Shown: piece after piece, positions 26,451-34,756 of the stretch
How the letters are laid out: every line of letters begins with the position of its first letter
Numbering within the stretch: position 1 is the first letter of the stretch
Source: an uncultured Methylococcaceae bacterium
GTDB taxonomy: Bacteria; Pseudomonadota; Gammaproteobacteria; Methylococcales; Methylococcaceae
NCBI GenBank assembly: GCA_903911305.1
Contig: CAIWDB010000513.1
Span: forward strand, 1-38,929
DNA length: 38,929 nucleotides
Direction of reading: 5' to 3'
Translations under genes and position numbers: made by a program
The notes under the pieces: model-generated
What the model was told of the DNA's origin: nothing
Databases searched by the model: none
The model's input: only the letters and a program-made list of their open reading frames with translations

Positions 26451-26960
26451 ATGGCGAAAATCAATAAATTGCTGATAGGCGAGTCTTTAGTGGGTGATGG
26501 CAATGAAATCGCTCACATAGACCTGATCATGGGTCCCCGTGGCAGCAGCGCTGAAACGGCATTCGCCAACGCCTTGGTCAACAACAAGGACGGTTTCAGC
26601 ACTCTGCTGGCCGTTGTTGCCCCTAACTTGGCAGTCAAGCCAAACACCATCCTTTTCAATAAGGTGACTATCAAAAATGGCAAACAGGCTGTGCAAATGT
26701 TTGGCCCCGCACAGCGCGGTGTCGCGTTGGCTGTGGCTGATTCTGTGGCTGATGGCACTATTCCTGCCGATGAAGCTGACGATATTTTCATTTGCGTAGG
26801 CGTTTTCATCCACTGGTTGGCCGAAGACGATGCGAAGATCCAAGACTTTAATTACAAAGCCACTCGCGAAGCAATCAAGCGTGCCGTTGAAGGCAAGCCG
26901 ACGGCTGCTGAGGTTGTGGCCCAGAAAGGCTCGATCAAGCACCCCTTCGCCCCAAACTAA
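26451..26960 (+). CDS. fae: formaldehyde-activating enzyme
   Basis: A 169-residue enzyme that condenses formaldehyde with tetrahydromethanopterin to form methylene-H4MPT, the entry step of the H4MPT formaldehyde oxidation route in the cytoplasm of methylotrophs. It aligns along its whole length with known Fae: [20 protein letters not shown] (containing the conserved catalytic-site histidine), [55 protein letters not shown] and [12 protein letters not shown] strong AGAGGAG ribosome site precedes the ATG, as expected for an abundant protein. A hairpin (26983-27003) follows, and the HisA-like gene converges on it. Confidence 0.98.
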   Translation: MAKINKLLIGESLVGDGNEIAHIDLIMGPRGSSAETAFANALVNNKDGFSTLLAVVAPNLAVKPNTILFNKVTIKNGKQAVQMFGPAQRGVALAVADSVADGTIPADEADDIFICVGVFIHWLAEDDAKIQDFNYKATREAIKRAVEGKPTAAEVVAQKGSIKHPFAPN

Positions 26961-26982
26961 AAGCTATTGGCGAGATGGAAGT

Positions 26983-27003
26983 GTTGCCCCTTTACGGGGC
27001 AAC
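26983..27003. terminator. hairpin after fae
   Basis: GTTGCCCC and GGGGCAAC form a perfect 8-base stem around TTTAC, 22 bases past the fae stop and before the convergent HisA-like stop. There is no T-run on either strand, so it may stabilise the message rather than end it by itself. Confidence 0.55.
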
Positions 27004-27039
27004 CTTGCCTCTCCAGCTTTGTTATAGTTGCTATGCGAT

Positions 27040-27726
27040 TTAACCATAGTTTTGTAGAATCTTTGATCCTATGGTTCCCAAATGCAGGGCACTGGCAATC
27101 AACACCCCGGCAACGCCCAAGCTATCTAGCACGCTCAAATCGTCTGCGTTTCTGACCCCCCCTGCTGCAATCATTACTTTTTCTGGCCACCATGCCCGAA
27201 ACTCCCTCAATCGTTTAAAATCTGGCCCTTCATTGGAACCGACACGGGCAAGGCTCATGACAATGATCGTGTCAGGCCATAGGCTTGGATCGTCCAACAA
27301 TTTCTGGCCTCCTATTAAGGCGTCACCCATGAAATCCAATGAGAGGATGAATTGCTTGCCGAAGTGTGGCAAGATTCCCCAATGATCATCGACCAGCGAT
27401 TCACTTCCTATGACAGTTATCTGATTACCCGATGGGTTGGGTGACTCGAACTGTGGCATCCCCCGGTCTATCCAAAATTGCAAATCGGCATAATCTGCTT
27501 GCAAGTGGCTTAGTAATTCATCGTGATCACCAATTCCTTGCAATGCATCCAGATCGGCCACGTAGAGCGTTTTGAAATCATGCAAATTCATCAGCCCGTC
27601 AATCACAGCATGAGGGGTGGAACCCTGGCACAAAGGGGTTTGAATGGGTCGGTAATGATCGCGTTGCCCTTTTTTGGCATGGACGACGCAACCGCCCATC
27701 AGATCAATCACGGGTATGATTTGCAC
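27040..27726 (-). CDS. HisA-like TIM-barrel protein of the C1-cofactor cluster
   Basis: A 228-residue barrel related to HisA, the histidine-pathway isomerase ProFAR isomerase, but clearly divergent. The N-terminal catalytic Asp8 (IIPVIDLMGGCVV) and the second Asp131 (ILSLDFMGD) are conserved. So is the C-terminal phosphate site AAGGVRNADDL and GVLIASALH. The first phosphate motif, GGGIR in HisA, is replaced by DRGMP, so the two-phosphate histidine substrate is unlikely. Such genes recur in methylotroph H4MPT clusters, and a related isomerisation in cofactor synthesis is plausible but unproven. It starts with GTG. Its start is only 11 bases from the divergent ATP-grasp gene. Confidence 0.82.
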   Translation of the reverse strand: MQIIPVIDLMGGCVVHAKKGQRDHYRPIQTPLCQGSTPHAVIDGLMNLHDFKTLYVADLDALQGIGDHDELLSHLQADYADLQFWIDRGMPQFESPNPSGNQITVIGSESLVDDHWGILPHFGKQFILSLDFMGDALIGGQKLLDDPSLWPDTIIVMSLARVGSNEGPDFKRLREFRAWWPEKVMIAAGGVRNADDLSVLDSLGVAGVLIASALHLGTIGSKILQNYG

Positions 27727-27737
27727 GGGATGCTCGC

Positions 27738-28724
27738 TTGAAAATATTAGTGATGGAATATATTACTGGGGGAGGGATGCGTCAGGAAGCCATTCCGCCG
27801 TCTTTGGCTAGGGAAGGGGAGTTAATGCTTGGGGCTTTGGTTGGCGATCTTCTTAATTTGACATTGGTTTTGGAACTGATTGTATTGCGGGATGATCGAC
27901 TTGAACCGCACCGCTACGATCATCTTGTACAAACCGTTATCATCGGTGACACCGACTCATTCCAGTCTATCTGGGAGCAGTCGGTCAATCAATGCGATGC
28001 CGTCTGGCCTATCGCCCCGGAAAACGATGGTATTCTTGAGCAACTTTGCATGGACGTGGAAAAGGCTGGCAAGGCACTATTGAACTGCCCCTCCGTTGCT
28101 GTCCGCCTTGCCGCCAGCAAGTTGGCAACCGCCCGGCGGCTGGCTGAATCTGGTTTGCCAGTGGTTGACACCGTAGCCCTAGACAAAGGCTTATTACCAA
28201 TTAGTGTTGCGGTTGTGGTAAAACCTGACGATGGCGTGGGCTGTGAGGGAGCGGTTATCATACGCGATCACCGACAATTGCTTGCATTCATGCCGTCAAA
28301 GGGGTGGATCGTCCAGCCTCTGCTGAAGGGTGATGCCCTTAGCCTGTCCGTTTTGTGTGCCGCTGGCAGGGCGCGTCTGTTGAGCTGCAACCGGCAGCAA
28401 ATTGAATGGGTTGGCGATGGCTTTAGCTTAACAGGGGTAGTGGTCAATGCCATCGCCGATGTGAATGGGGCTTGGCAATTGCTGGCCGAAAACATCGCTT
28501 GCGCCATGCCTGAATTGTGGGGATATGTCGGCATAGACCTGATGTTGACCGAAACCGGACCGGTCATTCTTGAGGTCAATCCCCGCCTGACGACATCTTA
28601 TGCGGGCTTGCGCGTGGCGACCGGTAATAATCCAGCGGGTTTGGTGCTAAATCTTTACAGGACGGGTCAATTGCCAACCTGTTACATGCAAACGCCCAAG
28701 CCAATCGAAATTAACTTAGGTTAG
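27738..28724 (+). CDS. ATP-grasp ligase, MfnD (tyramine-glutamate ligase) like
   Basis: A 328-residue ATP-grasp protein. It opens KILVMEYITGGG like archaeal MfnD, which couples glutamate to tyramine during methanofuran synthesis. Motifs are SKLATARRLAESGLP, the nucleotide loop VVVKPDDGVGCEGAVI, GWIVQPLLKGDALSLSVLC and the metal/substrate-binding VILEVNPRLTTSYAGLR. In methylotrophs the equivalent product would be the furan cofactor carrying a polyglutamate tail, so this enzyme may attach the first glutamate. It starts at TTG 27738, since the family N-terminus needs these codons. It is first in a run with the MfnF-like gene (four bases on) and pabB. Confidence 0.8.
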   Translation: MKILVMEYITGGGMRQEAIPPSLAREGELMLGALVGDLLNLTLVLELIVLRDDRLEPHRYDHLVQTVIIGDTDSFQSIWEQSVNQCDAVWPIAPENDGILEQLCMDVEKAGKALLNCPSVAVRLAASKLATARRLAESGLPVVDTVALDKGLLPISVAVVVKPDDGVGCEGAVIIRDHRQLLAFMPSKGWIVQPLLKGDALSLSVLCAAGRARLLSCNRQQIEWVGDGFSLTGVVVNAIADVNGAWQLLAENIACAMPELWGYVGIDLMLTETGPVILEVNPRLTTSYAGLRVATGNNPAGLVLNLYRTGQLPTCYMQTPKPIEINLG

Positions 28725-28728
28725 AAGT

Positions 28729-29778
28729 ATGCTGATTGACATTATGGGTTGGGACATTGGCGGTGCCCATCTCAAGGCGGTGGCTATGGCGAGCGGTCAA
28801 GTCGTGGCGGTTACCCAAAAAGCTTGCCCACTCTGGTTGGGCATGGCTCATTTCCATGCTGCGGCACGCGCCATCCTTGATGAACTGAACCCCGCTGACA
28901 ATTGCCTGCATGCCGTCACCATGACTGGCGAATTGGCCGATTTGTTCGGCAATCGGGAGGAGGGTGTGTTTGGGCTGATCAATGCCCTCTGCGAGCATGT
29001 GCCAGTGAATGATGTTCTAATTTTCGCCGGTTTCAGTGGATTTTTGCCAGCGAAGCAAGTAAGTGCCAAAGATATACCTTCCATCGCTTCTGCAAATTGG
29101 CTTGCAACCGGCCTTTATACGGCTTCCAAGCTTGATTGCGGGCTGTTAATCGACCTTGGCAGCACTACAGCAGATTTTTTGATTTTGCGCCATGGTGAGG
29201 TTTTAGCGCGAGGTTACACTGATTATGAGCGGCTACGCCATGGAGAGCTGCTATATTCTGGCGTGGTTCGCACATCATTGATGTCCTTAGCCAAAAGCGC
29301 ACCTTTTGAGGGCGAACACATTGATTTGATGGCCGAACATTTCGCCACGACTGCCGATGTCTATCGCCTGACTGGGGAACTTCCCGAACACGCCGATCAA
29401 GCACAACCGGCAGATGGCGGGGAGAAAACGGCCACGGCGAGTGCCAGACGGATTGCACGGCTGTTGGGGCTTGACATGGAATATGCCCAAGATGAGGCAT
29501 GGAAACTGCTTGCTGCTTTTTTTCGTGAAAGGCAGTTGATGTGTTTAACGGATGCCTGCCTCAGGCAATTTTCGCTCGGATTGATTGACCGCAAGGCGCC
29601 GATAATTGGTGCTGGCGTAGGACGCTTTCTAGTGAAAGAATTAGCAAAAAGACTCGGACATACTTACGTGGATTTCGAAACTTTGTACCCTAATGGCCCG
29701 GCCAATTCTGGATTTCAGCTAGCCGATTGCGCCCCCGCTGTGACGGTTGCCTGCTTGGCAAGGCAAAGCCATGCCTGA
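28729..29778 (+). CDS. MfnF-like H4MPT-linked C1 transfer pathway protein (hydantoinase/ASKHA fold)
   Basis: A 349-residue ASKHA-type protein of the family described as H4MPT-linked C1 transfer pathway protein. Its archaeal counterpart MfnF condenses the aminomethylfuran pyrophosphate with tyramine in methanofuran synthesis. The sugar-kinase-like phosphate loops are visible: MGWDIGGAHLKAVAM at the start and CGLLIDLGSTTADFLIL in the middle. VTMTGELADLF and PIIGAGVGRFLVKELAKRLG are further family blocks. The start is ATG 28729, or possibly ATG 28744 (MGWDIGG). Its stop lies within the pabB start region (8-base overlap), so the two are coupled. Confidence 0.88.
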   Translation: MLIDIMGWDIGGAHLKAVAMASGQVVAVTQKACPLWLGMAHFHAAARAILDELNPADNCLHAVTMTGELADLFGNREEGVFGLINALCEHVPVNDVLIFAGFSGFLPAKQVSAKDIPSIASANWLATGLYTASKLDCGLLIDLGSTTADFLILRHGEVLARGYTDYERLRHGELLYSGVVRTSLMSLAKSAPFEGEHIDLMAEHFATTADVYRLTGELPEHADQAQPADGGEKTATASARRIARLLGLDMEYAQDEAWKLLAAFFRERQLMCLTDACLRQFSLGLIDRKAPIIGAGVGRFLVKELAKRLGHTYVDFETLYPNGPANSGFQLADCAPAVTVACLARQSHA

Positions 29779-31192
29779 ATACATTCCAAAATTCGAGGAA
29801 TTGCCTTATTTTGAAGACAGCGCAGCGCTCTTCATGCCTTGGGCGGATCGCGAGTGGGCCGTGTTTATTGACAGCGGTTATCCGCATAGTCGCCAAGGCC
29901 GATTTGACATCATTACTGCTGATCCATGCTGCACATTAATCACCCGTGGCGATCTTACCGAAATCCACGATGGGGAAACCATCACCCATTCTGCTGACGA
30001 TCCCTTTGATCTGGTCAAGCAGGCGTTGGGAGACACCGTGGAGACGGTTTCATCATTGCCCTTTAATGGCGGGGCCATTGGTTATTTTGCTTATGATTTG
30101 GCCCGTCGTTTGGAAAAACTGCCGTCTATTGCCGGCAACGAAGAATCCATTCCCGATATGGTGGTTGGGATTTACGATTGGGCGGTGGTGGTTGACCATG
30201 TGGAGCGCCGTTCATGGTTGGTGGGTTTGGGGCGCGATGCGGCAACCAAGGCTCGCTGGCCGCATTTGTGTCATGGCTTCAGCCAAATTCCGATTATCAA
30301 TTGGCCCCATGAAGGTTTCGGCGTGTTGGAGGAAACCCAGTGCAACATGAGTCGAGCCTTCTATTCCGATGCTTTTCGGCGGATTCAACATTACATCCAC
30401 GAAGGCGATTGCTATCAAGTGAATTTGGCTCAACGTTTCTCCGCCAAGTGTGTTGGCAACCCTTGGACTGCCTATGAAACCTTGCGCCACATCAATCCCG
30501 CACCATTCAGCGCATTTCTAAATTTTCCCGGTGTGCAGGTATTGAGTTCGTCGCCCGAGCGCTTTTTGAAAGTCACCAATGGAATTGTTGAAACCAAGCC
30601 TATCAAGGGTACGCGCCCACGTTCGCCGAACCCGGAAGAAGACATGTACAGTTTGCAGGCATTGCAAGAAAGCCTAAAGGATAGGGCGGAAAATCTGATG
30701 ATAGTCGATTTGTTGCGCAATGACATCGGCAAGAATTGCCAACCCGGCTCAGTGCATGTGCCGCATCTGTTTTCCACTGAAAGCTATGCCACTGTCCATC
30801 ATCTTGTCAGCACCGTGCGCGGCAAGTTGAAAGCGGGGCATCATGCCTTGGATTTATTGCGAGGATGTTTTCCCGGCGGGTCCATCACGGGTGCGCCTAA
30901 GATTCGCTCCATGGAAATCATCGAAGAATTGGAACCCCATCGTCGCGGAATCTATTGCGGTTCGATTGGCTATATCGGTTACGACGGCAATATGGACAGT
31001 AATATTGCCATCCGTACCCTAGTCCATTCCGACCGGCAGATAAGACTATGGGCAGGCGGCGGCATTACGGTCGATTCCGACGAGGAAAGGGAATATCAAG
31101 AGTGTTTTCACAAGGCGGCGGCGATGTTGACGCTGTTGAATCACTTTAAAAAAAGAAAGGATAGGTGGTGCTTTTCCTTGAAAGACAAGTGA
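29771..31192 (+). CDS. pabB: aminodeoxychorismate synthase component I
   Basis: A 473-residue PabB. It uses chorismate and ammonia from PabA to make 4-amino-4-deoxychorismate, the route to p-aminobenzoate for folate and, in this setting, tetrahydromethanopterin. Chorismate-domain motifs are GDCYQVNLAQRFSAK, LSSSPERFLKV, TKPIKGTRPR (the PIKGT lysine distinguishes PabB from anthranilate synthase, which has PIAGT), ENLMIVDLLRNDIG, FPGGSITGAPKIRSMEII and RGIYCGSIGYIG. The ATG at 29771 (MPEYIPKFEELPYFED) is preferred to the ORF start at 29747. pabB in H4MPT clusters is a known methylotroph arrangement. Confidence 0.95.
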   Translation: MPEYIPKFEELPYFEDSAALFMPWADREWAVFIDSGYPHSRQGRFDIITADPCCTLITRGDLTEIHDGETITHSADDPFDLVKQALGDTVETVSSLPFNGGAIGYFAYDLARRLEKLPSIAGNEESIPDMVVGIYDWAVVVDHVERRSWLVGLGRDAATKARWPHLCHGFSQIPIINWPHEGFGVLEETQCNMSRAFYSDAFRRIQHYIHEGDCYQVNLAQRFSAKCVGNPWTAYETLRHINPAPFSAFLNFPGVQVLSSSPERFLKVTNGIVETKPIKGTRPRSPNPEEDMYSLQALQESLKDRAENLMIVDLLRNDIGKNCQPGSVHVPHLFSTESYATVHHLVSTVRGKLKAGHHALDLLRGCFPGGSITGAPKIRSMEIIEELEPHRRGIYCGSIGYIGYDGNMDSNIAIRTLVHSDRQIRLWAGGGITVDSDEEREYQECFHKAAAMLTLLNHFKKRKDRWCFSLKDK

Positions 31193-31454
31193 AAACCAAA
31201 AGCTTATAAGCCAAACAACCCTGTTTTCCACGCAAACCCACACCGTGTGACCAGTCACCACGACCCTGTTTACACTTTTCAGATTACCTCAAAATTTACA
31301 GATTGCCCAATCAATTCTTAAAATATTGAATTGTCATCACATGCATGGCATCCAACGAAAATCCCGAATTAATTGTGTTTTATCCAGCATAATATGCGGC
31401 ATTTCACTCACATATAAAGCCACTTAAACAGGCTATATCATACCTTATTATAAT

Positions 31455-31483
31455 TTGTAACCAAATGATATTATTAGTATTAT
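31455..31483 (+). promoter_or_regulatory. possible sigma-70 promoter
   Basis: TTGTAA (31455-31460) and TATTAT (31478-31483, five of six to TATAAT) are separated by 17 bases. The region between them, ATGATATTATTAGTATTAT, has a loose similarity to a Fur box, which I mention only as a possibility. Confidence 0.35.
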
Positions 31484-31500
31484 AGTCTTGTTATAGGCAT

Positions 31501-31516
31501 TGGCATACCTGTTGCA
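31501..31516 (+). promoter_or_regulatory. sigma-54 (-24/-12) promoter
   Basis: TTGGCATACCTGTTGCA contains TGGCAT-N5-TTGCA with the GG and GC pairs at the exact RpoN spacing. The pyrimidine before the -24 block and the A after TTGC also fit. Only one base of the TGGCAC block differs. The start would be near 31527, giving a leader of about 130 bases for the small periplasmic protein at 31658. Confidence 0.7.
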
Positions 31517-31657
31517 ATAGTTAATAAGTTGAACACTGTTCAATGAACCGGCAATCCACTCTTGAAAAGGGTGTTAGTTTCGTTTGCACTCAGTTTAAAG
31601 CTAGAGTATGGCGGAGCTTTGTCCGAAAATAACTATTGAAAAATCTATGGGGTTTAT

Positions 31658-32056
31658 ATGAAGAATACTTCGTTTCGTGTGCTGTGTATGATGGCATTAA
31701 GTTTTGTCACTAGCCTAGGCTACGCCGGTGGAAGGTATGCCAACCCTCCGAAAGGCATTATTGAGGTAGCCGATGCTTGCGGCAAAGGGCTAGAAGCCGC
31801 CCAAAAGAAAGACACGGCAGCAGCTCTGGAACAGGCAAAAATCGGGCGCAAGACTGCATTGGAGTCTTATAAGGAACTAAGCACTATGCCGATGGAAATT
31901 GGTTCTTCCGATATGAAAAAAGCGATTGCGGCCCTAGAGGCGGGAAATATGGATGAAGCCACCCCACTTTTCGAGCATTGCAAAAAGAAGTTAGAAGAAG
32001 AGATTGTATACTATCAAGGCGAAGGCAAGATATCCAAAGACCGCAAGATAAATTAA
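31658..32056 (+). CDS. small periplasmic helical protein (SmbP-like layout)
   Basis: A 132-residue protein with a clear signal peptide (MKNTSFRVLCMMALSFVTSLGYAG). The mature part is helical with two similar halves: ADACGKGLEAAQKKDTAAAL-EQAKIGRKTALESY, then MKKAIAALEAGNMDEATPLF-EHCKKKLEEE. Each is a helix hairpin with one cysteine. The arrangement recalls the small metal-binding protein SmbP of Nitrosomonas, but the His-rich character of that protein is absent. A structural link is therefore possible and metal binding is not shown. It is preceded by a sigma-54 promoter and followed, 207 bases on, by a TonB-dependent receptor. A GGGG stretch 8 bases before the ATG may serve as ribosome site. 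Confidence 0.6.
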   Translation: MKNTSFRVLCMMALSFVTSLGYAGGRYANPPKGIIEVADACGKGLEAAQKKDTAAALEQAKIGRKTALESYKELSTMPMEIGSSDMKKAIAALEAGNMDEATPLFEHCKKKLEEEIVYYQGEGKISKDRKIN

Positions 32057-32101
32057 ACAAAATAGGGTAAAATCAAGGTAGTTTTAAACCCCTTCTTACG
32101 A

Positions 32102-32127
32102 CTGACAGGGAAAGGATGCCCTGTCAG
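32102..32127. terminator. hairpin between the small periplasmic gene and the receptor
   Basis: CTGACAGGG and CCCTGTCAG form a perfect 9-base stem around AAAGGATG, 46 bases after the stop codon. There is no T-run. It may attenuate read-through into the receptor gene or terminate weakly. Confidence 0.45.
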
Positions 32128-32263
32128 GCGTTACCTCAAATTTGGAATTATGGACTTGGCAAAATACAATAATAGTCTTCGATTTGGATCGACTAGCGTT
32201 TGAGAAACGGGCATAATTTGATGATACAACAAAAATCATAATATAGTGAAATTGGGTTCTGCC

Positions 32264-34384
32264 ATGCATATTTACCGGAGCAGCATAAGTTTTGGGTTTG
32301 GCATTTTCATCAGCTTGAATTGTCTGCTCGCCCATTCCCACCCTCAACCCAAACCCGCCACCGAGGAAGAGGAACCAGCCACGCTGGAAACCGTCGAAGT
32401 GGAAGGCAAGAAGGAGGAAGGCAGGGCGGCCGACTTGATCGGCGTCGCAGCATCTGCTTCGCAAGGCGTGGTCAGCCAAGATGACATCAAATACCGCCCA
32501 CTTGAACGGGTTGGCGAACTATTGGAAGTCGTTCCCGGCATGCTCGCCACCCAACACAGCGGGTCAGGCAAAGCCAACCAATATTTTCTGCGCGGCTTCA
32601 ATTTGGATCACGGCACGGATTTCGCCGTGTTTCTGGATGGGGTGCCGATGAACAGCCCCACCCATGCCCATGGTCAGGGTTATCTCGACCTGAACAGCCT
32701 CATCCCCGAACTGATGGACAAGATCGAATACGGCAAGGGTCCGTATTATGCCGACGTTGGCAACTTCGCTTCCGCCGGTTATGCTCGTATGCACACGATG
32801 CACAAGCTGGACAAGGGGTTCGTGAAGTTTACTGGCGGCAGTTACGATTATTACCGGGTGGTTGCGGCCAACTCCAACCCAATCGGTGACGGCGTGTTGA
32901 TCTATGGCGGCGAGGCAGCTTTCAACAATGGGGTTTGGCAACAACCCGAAGACACCCAGAAATTCAACGGTATGCTGCGCTACACCATCGACAAGGACAA
33001 CTGGGGCTTGTCTGTCAACGGCAAGGCTTACCACAACAGTTGGACCGCCACCAACCAAATCCCTTTGCTGGCAGTTAACTCAGGCGAGTTCAACACCTAC
33101 GGAACGGGCGATCCAAGTGACGGCGGACTCTCCAATCGTTATAGCCTGTCCGCCAATGTGTGGGGCCGGGGCGACGGCTGGAAAAACGAATTCAATGCTT
33201 ACGGTGTGTACTCCGATTTGGATCTTTATTCCAACTTCACCGGCTATCTGGACTACCCCGAACTGGGCGACCAGCTTAACCAAAAAGAACGCCGTTGGAT
33301 CGGCGGGGCCACTGGCGAACAAACGTGGTTCAACCACTGGTTTGGGTTCGACTTCGACAACAGCGTAGGCTTATTGATTCGCTATGACGGCATTAGCGGT
33401 CTGGCGCTGAACCGTAGCGTCAACCGCCAAGTGTTCAATCCCGTTTCTAACTACAATGTTGATGAAACCCAAGGCGCGGTTTATCTGCGCAGTCAAATCC
33501 ACTGGCTGGATAAATTCCGCACCATCGCCGGGGTGCGAGGGGATTTTTTCAATTATCACGTGGACAGCGTGTTGCAGCCCTTGAATTCGGGCAACCGCTA
33601 TTCCGGCATCTTCAGCCCCAAACTCAGTTTAATTGCAGGGCCTTGGGCCGACACCGAGTTTTTCCTGAATATGGGGTATGGCTATCACTCCAACGATGCC
33701 CGTGGCGCGACCTTGAGATTTGATCCGCTGACCGGCGACCCGGTTTCGTCGGTGACCCCCTTGGTTCGCTCGCGTGGGGCGGAAATTGGGGTGCGCAGCC
33801 AATATGTGCAGGGTTTGAATACGACGCTGGCCGTGTGGTGGCTGCAAATGGATTCCGAACTGGTGTTCGTCGGCGACGCGGGGACCACCGAGCCGACCGG
33901 CAAGAGCGAAAGATACGGTGTGGAGTGGACCAATTATTACAAGCCACTCGACTGGCTGACCTTGGATGCTGACTTTGCCTTCTCCGCCGCCAATTACACT
34001 GGCGTGCCGTATTATGAAAACCGAGTGCCGAACTCGGTGCGTCGGGTCATCACCGCCGGCGCGGTGGCCGACTTGACCAACGGATTCTTCAGTACGGCAA
34101 GGGTGCGGCATTTCGGCGATGTGCCGCTCAATGAAGCCAACACCTACAACGCGGGCGACACCACCTTGGTCAGCATGGGGACAGGCTGGCAAAACGAAGC
34201 TTTCAAGTTGGAACTGGAAGCGTTCAACTTGCTTGGCTCTCAACGTTACGACATCGCCTACAATTACAACTACCGCACCAAAAGCGATGTCTACCAAAAC
34301 ATCAACCCCGACGGGGTCAACGGCGTCATCATGCATCCGGTCGAGCCGCTAATGTTTCGCGTCACCGCGATGGTGAAATTCTAA
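32264..34384 (+). CDS. TonB-dependent outer-membrane receptor
   Basis: A 706-residue TonB-dependent receptor. After the signal peptide (MHIYRSSISFGFGIFISLNC, then LLAHS) comes a TonB-box-like TLETVEVEGK near residue 45. The plug domain follows (RVGELLEVVPGMLATQHSGS, NQYFLRGFNLDHGTDFAVFL, DGVPMNSPTHAHGQGYLDLN), then a 22-strand-type barrel ending in aromatic Phe (RVTAMVKF). The DHGTDFAVFLDGVP plug type belongs to a broad receptor group without a settled substrate. The ATG at 32264 is chosen over GTG 32246 because it directly starts the signal peptide. No TonB, ExbBD or transport genes are adjacent, so the substrate cannot be told. Confidence 0.92.
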   Translation: MHIYRSSISFGFGIFISLNCLLAHSHPQPKPATEEEEPATLETVEVEGKKEEGRAADLIGVAASASQGVVSQDDIKYRPLERVGELLEVVPGMLATQHSGSGKANQYFLRGFNLDHGTDFAVFLDGVPMNSPTHAHGQGYLDLNSLIPELMDKIEYGKGPYYADVGNFASAGYARMHTMHKLDKGFVKFTGGSYDYYRVVAANSNPIGDGVLIYGGEAAFNNGVWQQPEDTQKFNGMLRYTIDKDNWGLSVNGKAYHNSWTATNQIPLLAVNSGEFNTYGTGDPSDGGLSNRYSLSANVWGRGDGWKNEFNAYGVYSDLDLYSNFTGYLDYPELGDQLNQKERRWIGGATGEQTWFNHWFGFDFDNSVGLLIRYDGISGLALNRSVNRQVFNPVSNYNVDETQGAVYLRSQIHWLDKFRTIAGVRGDFFNYHVDSVLQPLNSGNRYSGIFSPKLSLIAGPWADTEFFLNMGYGYHSNDARGATLRFDPLTGDPVSSVTPLVRSRGAEIGVRSQYVQGLNTTLAVWWLQMDSELVFVGDAGTTEPTGKSERYGVEWTNYYKPLDWLTLDADFAFSAANYTGVPYYENRVPNSVRRVITAGAVADLTNGFFSTARVRHFGDVPLNEANTYNAGDTTLVSMGTGWQNEAFKLELEAFNLLGSQRYDIAYNYNYRTKSDVYQNINPDGVNGVIMHPVEPLMFRVTAMVKF

Positions 34385-34391
34385 ATGAAAA

Positions 34392-34421
34392 TGGGCGATG
34401 GCACGTTAATGCCACCGCCCA
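34392..34421. terminator. bidirectional hairpin after the receptor gene
   Basis: TGGGCG-A-TGGCA pairs with TGCCA-C-CGCCCA around a CGTTAA loop, an 11-pair stem with one A-C mismatch. It lies between the stops of the receptor and the convergent small membrane protein. There is no long T-run. Confidence 0.65.
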
Positions 34422-34447
34422 CAAACAGTTAAATGTTTAGCGTAAGT

Positions 34448-34756
34448 TTAGAGCAATGCCACGCCGTGGTTAAACGTGAAGAAACCGAGCAACCCGTAAC
34501 AGGCCACCGCCAGACCCACATGGGCAAACAAAATGCCCTTCGGGGCTTTCTTGCCTTTCTTGGCAAACACCCCCATCGCAACGCCCAATAATATGATAAC
34601 CACGGCCATGCCGATGTTTACATATAGCCGGGTATCCCCATCCAATGCAGAAACGATCACCAGAGCAGAGCCTAACAAGGCTGCAGCACCGTGTAGAATA
34701 GGATAACCCGGTTCAATTTCATGGCCTCGCCAAGCACTGATGACCATAGACAGCAT
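34448..34756 (-). CDS. small hypothetical membrane protein
   Basis: A 102-residue protein with three predicted membrane helices: GAAALLGSALVIVSAL, VNIGMAVVIILLGVAMGVF and ILFAHVGLAVACYGLLGFF. A basic loop KKGKKAPKG lies between the second and third. The frame stays open upstream to 35029, but those codons run antisense to higB and look like shadow. ATG 34756 or ATG 34747 is the likely start. Its first codons overlap the 5' end of higB on the other strand, an odd junction. It is convergent with the TonB-dependent receptor. Function is unknown. Confidence 0.6.
   Translation of the reverse strand: MLSMVISAWRGHEIEPGYPILHGAAALLGSALVIVSALDGDTRLYVNIGMAVVIILLGVAMGVFAKKGKKAPKGILFAHVGLAVACYGLLGFFTFNHGVALL

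Larger units (their letters stand above)
31193..31657. other. 465-bp intergenic region with promoter signals
   Basis: No gene is credible here. The first part (to about 31300) has no recognisable signal. From about 31310 it is strongly A/T-rich. It contains a possible sigma-70 promoter (31455-31483) and a strong sigma-54 promoter (31501-31516), listed separately, then a long leader of about 130 bases before the gene at 31658. Confidence 0.6.

Noticed and set aside
32200-32247. Sigma-70 promoter TTGATG-18-TATAGT before the receptor gene
   Set aside because: It would leave a leader of only about 10 bases before ATG 32264; too weak to list as a feature.
33629-34336. A 235-codon minus-strand reading frame inside the TonB-dependent receptor
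   Set aside because: It is antisense to a clear receptor barrel and shows no domain or start signal.
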